A DNA stretch of 64,000 nt from an uncultured Monoglobus sp. (GTDB lineage Bacteria > Bacillota > Clostridia > Monoglobales > Monoglobaceae). The translations under genes were made by a program, and so were the position numbers. The stretch spans positions 174,458 to 238,457 of the forward strand of contig CANRBF010000003.1 of assembly GCA_947628795.1 (NCBI GenBank). Direction: 5' to 3'. Every line of letters begins with the position of its first letter. The first letter of the stretch is position 1. This document shows positions 11,661-19,245 of this stretch, one piece after another. Below the pieces are notes generated by a model that did not search any database, was not told the origin of the DNA, and saw only the letters and a list, made by a program, of their open reading frames with translations.

Positions 11661-11689
11661 ATTATAGTATATTTTTATATCACAGTCAA
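11661..11689 (-). promoter_or_regulatory. Promoter for the orphan ATPase and lipoprotein
   Basis: TTGACT (11684-11689), 17 bases, TATAAT (11661-11666) on the minus strand, only 19 bases before the ATPase ATG. Confidence 0.75.
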
Positions 11690-11700
11690 GCCGCCGAAAG

Positions 11701-13251
11701 TTATTGCAGCCTTGAAAAAACAAATTTTCCCGATTCGCTCAAATCGGTATCGCTCCATACAGCCTCGGGATCGGTTCCCGGCTCCAGCGCCGCCGATGTC
11801 TCGCCCTTGTCGCACAGCGACCAGTTCGCCCAGCTTATGTTCCTCTCGGCCAGAAAGTCCAGCCATTCGGCCGCCTCGGCGAGAAAAACGCCGCCGCTGC
11901 CGTCCGCCGCACTCGCGCCCCACTCACTTATAAATATCGGAGCGCCCTTTGAGCGAGCGTAGTCTATGCGATCCCTGAGCCACGCGCCGTGGGTGCCCGC
12001 ATAGAAATGACAGGTGTACATTATGTTCGAAAAGCTCAGCGGATCGTCGGCCGCCTTGTCGACATCCTGGCTCCATGTGGGAGAGCCCACAAGAACCACA
12101 GCGTCGCTGTTTTGCCTGATTATCGGGATCAACATCTCGGCGTAGGGCTTGACGTTTCCGCTCCAGCTTATATTTCCGTTGGGCTCGTTGCATATCTCAA
12201 ATATCACATTGGGCACGCCCGCGTATTTCGCGGACGCCTCGGCGAAAAATTCCGCCGCTTCGCCCACGTGCGCCATCGGGTCGCCGTCGCTCAGTATGTG
12301 CCAGTCGAGTATCACGTACATATCGTTTGAGATCGCGCTGTCGACCGCCGCGTACGCCGCGCGCTTCACGCTCTCCCTTTGCTCGAGATAGCCGCCCTCG
12401 CCCGTGTACATCGCGACACGGAACAGATTGGCGCCGAAGTCCGCGGTGTTCTTTATCGCGTTATAAGACGCGAAGTTACCGTACCACTGTATGCCGTGGC
12501 TGCTCATGCCGCGGAGCACTATCGGCTCGCCGTTTTGATTCACGAGATTGACGCCGGAGACCGACAGCTTTCCGTTTTGGGAAACGCCGCCGCTTATCGC
12601 CGCAGACTTCGGCGGCTCAGTATTTGTCAGCGACGCCGCTTGCGGAACGGGCGCCGCGCCCTTTCCTTTCGCGCGCATGATTATCGCGCAGGCCTCGGCC
12701 CGGGTCAGGTTTGAGAGCGGGTTGAAATTCCCGTTCTCGTCTCCGGTCAAAATTCCGTTGTTGTAGGCGCGCACGACCAAATATCCGTACCGTCCGGGTA
12801 TATCATTAAAATCCCTGATCGACGTCATGTATTTGTAATAGGCGTTGTTTTCCTGCTCGTTCTGCGGGATATCAAACGCCAGATCGACTATCTTGACCGC
12901 CATCTGTCGGGTTATCGGCTTGTCGAAGTCCGCCTCGTATATCTCGTCGTAGTCGTACCAGCCGCTCTCGTAGGCGCGCTTCATATAGCCCGACGCCCAG
13001 TGGGAGCCGCTTTGCGCCGCGTCCGCGCCGACGCATCTCGCCGCCACGCTTATAAACTCGGCGTACGTTATCGTGCCGTCGGGTCTGAACGTGCCGTCCT
13101 CGTAGCCATTAAGCAGGCCGCTTGACGCCATAGCCTCTATATTTTCGGCGTACCACTCGCCGGGCTCCACGTCGGGAAATGTGAACGCCGCGCCGAGCAG
13201 CGCCATGCAGACCGCCAGAACAACGGCGGTGATCCTCGCGCTTTTTTTCAT
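11701..13251 (-). CDS. SLH-anchored GH5 endoglucanase-type glycoside hydrolase
   Basis: 516 residues from ATG 13251 (AAAGGAGG five bases upstream). A signal peptide (about 1-22) is followed by three S-layer homology repeats (about 23-75, 80-135, 145-195, the last with NGNFNPLSNLTRAEA), a Pro/Ala linker and a glycoside hydrolase family 5 TIM barrel (about 228-515). The acid/base is Glu356 in EICNEPNG, the nucleophile Glu443 in ISEWGAS, with the His/Trp of VILDWHILSDGDP. The barrel resembles the Cel5 (subfamily 2) cellulases. It should sit on the cell wall, bound to secondary polymer, and cut beta-1,4-glucan or a related polymer; substrate is inferred. No carbohydrate-binding module is seen. 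Confidence 0.9.
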   Translation of the reverse strand: MKKSARITAVVLAVCMALLGAAFTFPDVEPGEWYAENIEAMASSGLLNGYEDGTFRPDGTITYAEFISVAARCVGADAAQSGSHWASGYMKRAYESGWYDYDEIYEADFDKPITRQMAVKIVDLAFDIPQNEQENNAYYKYMTSIRDFNDIPGRYGYLVVRAYNNGILTGDENGNFNPLSNLTRAEACAIIMRAKGKGAAPVPQAASLTNTEPPKSAAISGGVSQNGKLSVSGVNLVNQNGEPIVLRGMSSHGIQWYGNFASYNAIKNTADFGANLFRVAMYTGEGGYLEQRESVKRAAYAAVDSAISNDMYVILDWHILSDGDPMAHVGEAAEFFAEASAKYAGVPNVIFEICNEPNGNISWSGNVKPYAEMLIPIIRQNSDAVVLVGSPTWSQDVDKAADDPLSFSNIMYTCHFYAGTHGAWLRDRIDYARSKGAPIFISEWGASAADGSGGVFLAEAAEWLDFLAERNISWANWSLCDKGETSAALEPGTDPEAVWSDTDLSESGKFVFSRLQ

Positions 13252-13276
13252 GGGATCCTCCTTTGATTTGTCCGCT

Positions 13277-13756
13277 TTATAAATAATCCAAAATAATTTT
13301 CCACTCTCGAACGAGCCGCTCAAGGGAAAACGCGGCGTTGGCCGGGCTGGTTGAGGGGAGCTTTGTTATCTCTTTATCGTGAAAAAACTTGCGGTACAGT
13401 CCGTGCGCTGTTCCGCCGTTGGCGAACACCGCGCCTATATCGGCGGCGGCGAATATCTCGGAGAGATCGTTGGGCTCCGCGTTTTTGATCGAGCTGTCCG
13501 CCGAACCGCTGATCTCGCAGGAGCGTATCACGTCCCACAACGCGATCTTATTTTCGATCAAAAAGCGTTTCTTTTCCGGTACAGTCTCGGGCGTGTCCGC
13601 GCCCAGCACGACCGCCAGAGTTTTCCAAAACCGGTTTTGGTGATGGCCGTAGAAAAACCGCGCCTCCCGTGATTTGACCGACGGGAAGCTGCCGAGTATA
13701 AGTATTTTTGAGTTTTTGTCAAATACCGGCGGTATCGGATGGACCACTCCGCTCAC
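13277..13756 (-). CDS. DNA-deoxyinosine glycosylase
   Basis: A 159-residue protein of the uracil-DNA-glycosylase superfamily, closest in motif to the TIGR04274 deoxyinosine (hypoxanthine) glycosylases: GSFPSVKSREARFFYGH near residue 22, NRFWKTL, and SADSSIKNAEPNDL. These remove deaminated adenine from DNA. The start is GTG 13756 with GAGG upstream and a promoter immediately before it. The GH5 gene begins 25 bases downstream, so both may share this promoter although their functions are unrelated. Confidence 0.85.
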   Translation of the reverse strand: MSGVVHPIPPVFDKNSKILILGSFPSVKSREARFFYGHHQNRFWKTLAVVLGADTPETVPEKKRFLIENKIALWDVIRSCEISGSADSSIKNAEPNDLSEIFAAADIGAVFANGGTAHGLYRKFFHDKEITKLPSTSPANAAFSLERLVREWKIILDYL

Positions 13757-13776
13757 GCTCGCTCACCTCGCATTAT

Positions 13777-13805
13777 ATAATACCACTCTTTTTTCGCCTT
13801 TGCAA
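13777..13805 (-). promoter_or_regulatory. Promoter for the glycosylase (and probably GH5) genes
   Basis: TTGCAA (13800-13805), 17 bases, TATTAT (13777-13782) on the minus strand. The leader before GTG 13756 is only about 14 bases. Confidence 0.65.
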
Positions 13806-13827
13806 CAAAAAATCAGCCTAAATTATA

Positions 13828-13856
13828 TTGATTTTACAAAAATTTTATGCTATGCT
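13828..13856 (+). promoter_or_regulatory. Probable promoter for the radical-SAM gene
   Basis: TTGATT (13828-13833), 17 bases, TATGCT (13851-13856), upstream of ATG 13888; the -10 is weak. Confidence 0.45.
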
Positions 13857-13887
13857 TAAATAAATCATAAATATTACGAGGTAACAG

Positions 13888-15741
13888 ATGAGAGACTACA
13901 AAATAGATTTTGAGGACTGCCTGCGGCGGGTGCAGAAACCCGCGCGCTATATAGGAAACGAGTTCGGCAGCGTCCACAAGGAAAAGACCGACGATATGAT
14001 GTCGTTCGCCTTTTGCTTTCCCGACGTATACGAGGTGGGAATGTCGCACCTGGGCATGAAAATACTGTACCACATGCTCAACGAGCGGGACGACACGGTG
14101 TGCGAGCGCGTGTTCGCGCCCTGGGACGATATGGAAAAGCTGATGCGGGAGCGGGATATTCCTCTGCTCTCGATGGAAAGCTGCGCTCCGGTCAGGAATT
14201 TTGATATTGTCGGCTTCACCCTGCAATACGAGATGAGCTACTCGAACGTGGTGAATATGCTCGACCTTGCGGGGATCCCGCTCAGGACCCGCGAGCGCGG
14301 CGATGGCGACCCGTTTGTCTGCTGCGGCGGCCCTTGCACCTATCACGCCGAGCCTCTGGCCGAGCTGGTGGATTTCTTTATCCTCGGCGAGGGCGAGGAA
14401 GTCAACGGCGAGATCATGGATGAATACAAAAAGTGGCGCGGCAGCGGAAAGAACCGCGACGATTTTTTGATGTCGCTTGTCGCTCTCGGCGGCATATACG
14501 TGCCGAAATTCTATGACGTGGAATATAATGACGACAACACGATAAAGCGCTTTGAACCCAACCGCCCGGGCGTGCCGAAGCAGGTCAGAAAGCGGATAAT
14601 ACTCGATTTGGACAAATGCTACGCGCCCGAAAAGCTGATCGTTCCGTTTATGGAAACAGTCCACGACCGCATCATGCTCGAGCTGTTCCGCGGCTGTATC
14701 CGCGGCTGCCGATTCTGCCAGGCGGGGTATATCTACCGCCCGGTGCGCGAGCGGTCGGTTGATCGGCTGTGCGGCATAGCCGACGGCTGCATCAAAAACA
14801 CGGGCTATGAGGAGATGTCGCTGTCGTCGCTCTCGACCAGCGACTATCGGGAGCTTCAGGAACTGATCGACAGGCTGCTCGACATGACGGTCGACAAGCG
14901 CATCAACCTGTCGCTGCCCTCGCTGAGGGTGGACAATTTTTCAATGGAGCTTATGGAAAAGGTGCAGAAGGTGAAAAAGAGCGGTCTGACCTTCGCTCCC
15001 GAGGCGGGCACCCAGCGGCTTCGCGACGTTATAAACAAAAACGTCATCGAGAGCGACCTTATCAGAACGTCAAGGATCGCCTTCGGAGGCGGATATAACC
15101 GCATAAAACTCTACTTTATGCTGGGTCTGCCAACCGAGACATACGACGACGTTAAGGGCATAGCCGATCTTGCCAAAAAGGTTATCGACGAGGGATTTTT
15201 CTCGATACCGCCCGAGGAGCGCAAGGGCAGGAGCGTCAGCATAACCGTGAGCACCTCGTTCTTTGTGCCCAAGCCGTTCACGCCGTTTCAGTGGGAGCCG
15301 CAGAACCTTATCTCCGAAATGGAGGACAAGGCGAGGTTCCTGAAAGAAAATATCCGCTCGAAAAAAATCGTGTACAACTGGCACAACAGCGACATCAGTC
15401 TGCTTGAGGCGGTGTTCGCCAAGGGCGACAGACGGCTGTCGGAGGTGCTTATCACCGCCCACGAGCTGGGCTGCAAGTTCGACGGCTGGAGCGACTTTTT
15501 CGATTATGAAAAGTGGCTGGAGGCGTTTAAGATAAACAATATAGACCCCGCGTTTTACGCGAATCGCAGAATACCTTACGATGAGATACTGCCCTGGGAC
15601 TACGCCGATATCGGCGTGCCCAAGTCTTATCTGATAAAAGAGCACAAGAGAGCGTATGAGGAAAAGACCACTCCCGACTGCCGCGAAAAATGCGGCGGCT
15701 GCGGCGCGGCGTCGTTCGGAGGGGGTGTCTGCTTTGAGTAA
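13888..15741 (+). CDS. TIGR03960-family B12-binding-type radical SAM protein
   Basis: 617 residues. The N-terminal 230 residues resemble a cobalamin-binding-like domain, followed by a radical-SAM barrel with the cluster motif Cys270-x3-Cys274-x2-Cys277 (GCIRGCRFCQAGY) and a C-terminal Cys-rich tail (CREKCGGCGAASFGGGVC). This family is nearly always followed by, or fused to, the TIGR03936 protein, and in many Firmicutes lies near rplU, rpmA and ribonuclease G genes; its reaction is unknown. GAGG lies six bases before the ATG. The stop overlaps the next start by eight bases. Confidence 0.9.
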   Translation: MRDYKIDFEDCLRRVQKPARYIGNEFGSVHKEKTDDMMSFAFCFPDVYEVGMSHLGMKILYHMLNERDDTVCERVFAPWDDMEKLMRERDIPLLSMESCAPVRNFDIVGFTLQYEMSYSNVVNMLDLAGIPLRTRERGDGDPFVCCGGPCTYHAEPLAELVDFFILGEGEEVNGEIMDEYKKWRGSGKNRDDFLMSLVALGGIYVPKFYDVEYNDDNTIKRFEPNRPGVPKQVRKRIILDLDKCYAPEKLIVPFMETVHDRIMLELFRGCIRGCRFCQAGYIYRPVRERSVDRLCGIADGCIKNTGYEEMSLSSLSTSDYRELQELIDRLLDMTVDKRINLSLPSLRVDNFSMELMEKVQKVKKSGLTFAPEAGTQRLRDVINKNVIESDLIRTSRIAFGGGYNRIKLYFMLGLPTETYDDVKGIADLAKKVIDEGFFSIPPEERKGRSVSITVSTSFFVPKPFTPFQWEPQNLISEMEDKARFLKENIRSKKIVYNWHNSDISLLEAVFAKGDRRLSEVLITAHELGCKFDGWSDFFDYEKWLEAFKINNIDPAFYANRRIPYDEILPWDYADIGVPKSYLIKEHKRAYEEKTTPDCREKCGGCGAASFGGGVCFE

Positions 15742-16414
15742 GATACGGCTCGGATTTTCCAAAACGGGCATGGCAAAGTATATATCCCACCTCGATCTGC
15801 TGCGCTGTTTCACGCGGTCGATCATGCGCGCCGAGCTGCCCGCGGTCTACAGCCGGGGCTTTAACCCGCACATGAAAATGACGTTCTCGCTCCCGCTTTC
15901 GGTGGGCGTCACAAGCTCGTGCGAGTGCGTGGACATCGAGTTTGAGGACGGCGTCTCGGACAGCGAGATAATGAAACAGCTGAACAAAACGCTGCCGCCC
16001 GACATCAGGATAATATCGGTCGGAGACCCGAACATCTCAGCCAACGATGTTTTCGGCGCGGAGTACCGTCTGACGCTGCTGTGCGGCGGCGCGGACGAAA
16101 ACGCTCTCGAGGCGGTGAAAAAATTTTTCGCGCTGCCCGAGATCACAATAATCAAGCGCACCAAAAAGAAAGGCGAGCGCGAGGTCAATCTTATGGACTT
16201 TGTGCTCGGAGTCGAGGCCCCGAAGATCACGGACGATGGTATCGAGATTTGTCTCACGCTGTCGGCGGGCGGCCGGAAAAACCTGAAGCCCGAGATCGCC
16301 ACGGAATCGCTGATAAAATATATGACCGAGAACACGGACGTCCGCGTTAAGGGCTATAACATACACAGGACCAAAATACTTTACGACATAAACGATCCGA
16401 AAATATTTAAATAA
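15734..16414 (+). CDS. TIGR03936 (DUF2344) radical-SAM-associated protein
   Basis: 226 residues from TTG 15734, chosen because GGAGGGGG lies seven bases upstream and because the sequence from SKIRLGFSKTGMAKYISHLD onward matches the family start. It overlaps the preceding gene by eight bases. The family forms the constant partner of TIGR03960 proteins (sometimes fused to them) and contains the conserved HLDLLR and RGFNPHMK segments. No enzymatic motif is visible. Function unknown; the pair suggests an RNA- or ribosome-related modification, which is inference. Confidence 0.87.
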   Translation: MSKIRLGFSKTGMAKYISHLDLLRCFTRSIMRAELPAVYSRGFNPHMKMTFSLPLSVGVTSSCECVDIEFEDGVSDSEIMKQLNKTLPPDIRIISVGDPNISANDVFGAEYRLTLLCGGADENALEAVKKFFALPEITIIKRTKKKGEREVNLMDFVLGVEAPKITDDGIEICLTLSAGGRKNLKPEIATESLIKYMTENTDVRVKGYNIHRTKILYDINDPKIFK

Positions 16415-16438
16415 TCATATAAAACAGGAGGTTTTAAC

Positions 16439-17515
16439 ATGAAAAGAATAGGTATTCTCACCAGCGGCGGCGACTGCCAGGGCCTGAACTCGGCGATCAG
16501 AGGCGTGGCCAAGGCGCTTTATGAGCACTTCGGCGCGGACCTTGAGATCTACGGCATCAAGAACGGATATTACGGCCTCATCAACGGGGTTTACCGCAAG
16601 ATGGAGCCCATAGATTTTTCGGGCCTGCTGATACGCGGCGGCACGATATTAGGCACCTCGCGCCAGCCGTTTAAGAACATGCTCGACAAGGACAAGGATG
16701 GCCTGACAAAGGTCGATAAAATGAAAAAGAATTACAAAAAGATGAAGCTGGACTGCCTGGTGGTGCTGGGCGGAAACGGAACTCACAAGACCGCCAACCT
16801 GCTCAGCGAGGAAGGCCTGAACGTTATCGGCCTGCCCAAGACGATAGACAATGACCTCTGGGGCACCGACATGACCTTCGGCTTTTACAGCGCGCTGAAC
16901 GTGGCGACCGACGTTATAGACCGCATCCACACCACGGCCACATCCCACAGCCGCGTGTTCATCGTTGAGATAATGGGCCACAAGGTGGGCTGGCTCACAC
17001 TGTACGCGGGGATCGCAGGCGGCGCGGACGTTATTCTGCTGCCCGAGATACCCTATGATATCGACAGCGTGAACCGCGAGCTCGCCAAGCGCGCCAGCAT
17101 AGGCAAGAGCTTTTCGATAATCGCGGTGGCCGAGGGCGCGATCTCCAAAGAGGAGGCCGCCATGAGCAAAAAGGAATTCAAAAAGCACAGAGCCAAGATG
17201 AAACAGCCCTCTATCGCCTACCGCGTGGCCGACGAGCTGCGCGAAAAGCACCCCAACGAGATCAGGGTGTGCGTTCCCGGGCATTTCCAGCGAGGCGGCA
17301 GCCCCTGCCCCTACGACAGAGTGCTGACTACCAGGATCGGAACCACCGCTGCGCAGATGATAGCCAAAAAGAAATACGGATATATGATAGCGCTCAAGGA
17401 AAACGAGATCGTTCCCGTGCCCCTAAAAGACGTGGCGGGCAAGCTCAAGGTCGTAACGCCCGACTGCAACGAGGTAGTAACAGCCCGCCAGATGGGAATA
17501 TGCTTCGGAGATTAA
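16439..17515 (+). CDS. pfkA: 6-phosphofructokinase
   Basis: Phosphorylates fructose 6-phosphate to the 1,6-bisphosphate. The 358-residue protein starts MKRIGILTSGGDCQGLN, has the catalytic PKTIDND loop at 133-139, MGHKVGWL, and the substrate segment PGHFQRGGSPCPYDR. The phosphoryl-donor signature is mixed: GGNG at 111-114 carries Gly where pyrophosphate enzymes carry Asp, but Lys (PKTIDND) stands where ATP enzymes have Gly, and the usual Mg-ATP Asp is Asn113. AGGAGG precedes the ATG. It follows the radical-SAM pair by 24 bases and has a terminator-like hairpin downstream. Confidence 0.92.
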   Translation: MKRIGILTSGGDCQGLNSAIRGVAKALYEHFGADLEIYGIKNGYYGLINGVYRKMEPIDFSGLLIRGGTILGTSRQPFKNMLDKDKDGLTKVDKMKKNYKKMKLDCLVVLGGNGTHKTANLLSEEGLNVIGLPKTIDNDLWGTDMTFGFYSALNVATDVIDRIHTTATSHSRVFIVEIMGHKVGWLTLYAGIAGGADVILLPEIPYDIDSVNRELAKRASIGKSFSIIAVAEGAISKEEAAMSKKEFKKHRAKMKQPSIAYRVADELREKHPNEIRVCVPGHFQRGGSPCPYDRVLTTRIGTTAAQMIAKKKYGYMIALKENEIVPVPLKDVAGKLKVVTPDCNEVVTARQMGICFGD

Positions 17516-17522
17516 GAATATA

Positions 17523-17551
17523 ATGCCTCCCCCTCAGTCACCTTCGGTGAC
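17523..17551. repeat. Palindromic CCCTCAGTCACC unit
   Basis: Contains CAGTCACC-TTC-GGTGACAG. A closely similar unit, CCCTCAGTCGGC followed by CTCCGCCGACAGCTCCCCC, is found at 46918-46950. Both stand at the 3' ends of plus-strand operons. Confidence 0.55.
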
Positions 17552-17585
17552 AGCTCCCCCTCCTAAAGGAAGGGGAGCCTTTTTC
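17552..17585 (+). terminator. Terminator-like hairpin after pfkA
   Basis: GCTCCCCCTCC pairs with GGAAGGGGAGC across a TAAA loop (one bulge each side), followed by TTTTTCT. Confidence 0.6.
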
Positions 17586-17623
17586 TATTCGCTATTCACT
17601 AATCGCTAATCACTATGTTAGTA
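17585..17623. repeat. Dispersed TAGCGA-type repeat, copy 1
   Basis: Tandem ATTCGCT/AATCGCT heptamers ending in CACTATGTTAGTA. On the minus strand the ttcA stop TAA (17620-17618) is part of the TACTAACATAG end of the unit. Other copies: 46879-46914, 56541-56571, 59989-60035. Confidence 0.65.
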
Positions 17624-18433
17624 TTCATCCATAAAGCTGTGACGCTCGCCGTTTTTGTGGTAGCCTATCACGGTGGACAGGTTGATATCGCGCACGCTGT
17701 TGAATATATTCATATCTATATACGGATTGGTTTTCCTGAAATGTTTGATAAGCGCCTTCATTTCAAGGCGCTTTGAATCACCTATGCCGCTCTCGGTGTT
17801 CTCGGTGAATCGGCAGGCGCACTGCAAAAACCCGAGGCCGTTTCCGTTCGCCCAGTTGATTATGTCGTGCTCCTTCACCATGTACATCGGGCGTATAAGC
17901 TCCATGCCCGGGTGGTTGGTGCTGTGGAGCTTGGGCATCATGGTCTGTATCTGTGCGCCGTACAGCATACCCATGAGTATCGTCTCGATAACGTCGTCGA
18001 AGTGGTGGCCGAGCGCGATCTTGTTGCAGCCCAGCCGCTTCGCCTCCTCGTAGAGATAGCCGCGCCTCATTCGGGCGCACAGGTAGCACGGGTGGTCGCC
18101 GACGTTTACGACCGAATCAAATATCGGGCTTTTGAATATTTTTATCGGAATATTCAGCAGCTCGGCGTTGGCTTTAATAAGCTCCAGATTTTTGGGGCTG
18201 TAGCCCGGGTCCATCACGATATACTCGGCCTCAAAGGGCACCACGCCGTGGCGGTGTATCTCCTGGACGCATTTTGCCATCAGCATGGAATCCTTGCCTC
18301 CCGAAATGCAGACCGCGATCTTGTCGCCCTCGTTTATCATTTTGTACTCGTTGATGCCCGACACGAACCTTTTCCAGATAGTCTTTCTGTAGGTCTTGAT
18401 TATTGATCTTTCTATTTCTTTGTATCGTTCCAT
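17618..18433 (-). CDS. ttcA: tRNA 2-thiocytidine synthetase TtcA-type protein
   Basis: 271 residues of the PP-loop ATPase/TtcA group that thiolates cytidine 32 of tRNA. The PP-loop SGGKDS is at 44-49. Fe-S ligands are Cys116 and Cys119 (CYLC), with a further Cys pair CAC at 205-207. The segment GHHFDDVIETILMG is typical of the family. Firmicute TtcA homologues may have other tRNA targets, so the position is inferred. The start lies five bases after the HD gene with no clear SD, suggesting coupled translation. The stop codon falls inside a dispersed repeat. Confidence 0.85.
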   Translation of the reverse strand: MERYKEIERSIIKTYRKTIWKRFVSGINEYKMINEGDKIAVCISGGKDSMLMAKCVQEIHRHGVVPFEAEYIVMDPGYSPKNLELIKANAELLNIPIKIFKSPIFDSVVNVGDHPCYLCARMRRGYLYEEAKRLGCNKIALGHHFDDVIETILMGMLYGAQIQTMMPKLHSTNHPGMELIRPMYMVKEHDIINWANGNGLGFLQCACRFTENTESGIGDSKRLEMKALIKHFRKTNPYIDMNIFNSVRDINLSTVIGYHKNGERHSFMDEY

Positions 18434-18438
18434 ATTTA

Positions 18439-18972
18439 TTATCTGAGCTCGCCGAACCTCTCTTTAAATTTTTCCTCTATGAGCCGCGTGGGCTCGTGGC
18501 TGAAATCATGCGCGCCGAATATCTCGGGCACAAACTCCTGTATCTCGACGCCGCTGATATTCAAAAACTCATAGTAGAGTATCGCGTCGTCCACCGATTT
18601 TATCTGCTCCCGCTCGTCGTCCGTGAGGGGTTCGGGCAGATATTTTTGGTATATGCTCTCCTGGAGCAGCTTTTCGACCTCGAGATAATTGGTGAGCACG
18701 ACTTTTATCGGGCGCACTATGTCCGAGAGGTACGCCTCGCTGGCGTCGTGTATCAGGCAGGCCAGACAGACTTTTTTAGAATACCCTCTCGCCTCGGCCT
18801 CGACCGCGCAGCTCAGGCTGTGCTGCGCCACGGAATAAAAATATTTCAGGTGCCCGTTGGCTCTCGGCAGCAGCGACAGCGCATGTGCTATGTCGGTGAT
18901 GTTTATCTGGTCGGGATTCGGCTCAAGCGGCGTCACCTTCGCGCCGCTGTAGGTCAAAATATAATCACTCAT
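18439..18972 (-). CDS. HD-domain metal-dependent phosphohydrolase
   Basis: 177 residues with the HD signature: His51 (VAQHSLS), His75-Asp76 (LIHDASEAY), and Asp128/Asp129 (SVDDAILYYE), plus SDIVRPIK after the HD pair. The fold resembles YfbR-type 5'-nucleotidases and the HD hydrolases common in phage and Firmicute genomes, so a nucleotide or nucleotide-like phosphoester is the probable substrate. It lies 11 bases after DUF3006 and five before ttcA. The exact reaction is not predictable. Confidence 0.8.
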   Translation of the reverse strand: MSDYILTYSGAKVTPLEPNPDQINITDIAHALSLLPRANGHLKYFYSVAQHSLSCAVEAEARGYSKKVCLACLIHDASEAYLSDIVRPIKVVLTNYLEVEKLLQESIYQKYLPEPLTDDEREQIKSVDDAILYYEFLNISGVEIQEFVPEIFGAHDFSHEPTRLIEEKFKERFGELR

Positions 18973-18983
18973 TTTATCAGCTC

Positions 18984-19214
18984 CTAATCATTGCCTTTGC
19001 TTCTGTCAAACAATTGATCCATCATTCCGCGTATCATTTTCTCCCTGTCGGCCGTGGCGTTTTCGTCAAGGCTTGCGCCGCCGTCAGGGCCGATCTTAAG
19101 CACGCTGCCCTCTTTCGCTCCCGCGGGCAGCTTTTCCCTCGGAATGTTCACAAAGCCGCCGTCGGTCTCAACGACCGCGAAGCCGCCCTCGAATCTGTCA
19201 ATAATTCCGCGCAT
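18984..19214 (-). CDS. DUF3006 family protein
   Basis: A 76-residue small protein from ATG 19214 (GGAGG upstream). The beta-rich start MRGIIDRFEGGFAVVE and PREKLPAGAKEGSVL match DUF3006, often encoded next to ComEC-type metallo-beta-lactamase hydrolases, as here. The C-terminus is charged and helical. Role unknown; a small nucleic-acid-binding partner is one possibility. Confidence 0.8.
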   Translation of the reverse strand: MRGIIDRFEGGFAVVETDGGFVNIPREKLPAGAKEGSVLKIGPDGGASLDENATADREKMIRGMMDQLFDRSKGND

Positions 19215-19245
19215 AAATACCGCCTCCAATTATAATATTATATAA

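Noticed and set aside
13834..14664. 276-residue minus-strand frame across the radical-SAM gene
   Set aside because: His/Val-rich shadow of a strongly supported plus-strand gene; no homology-like motif.
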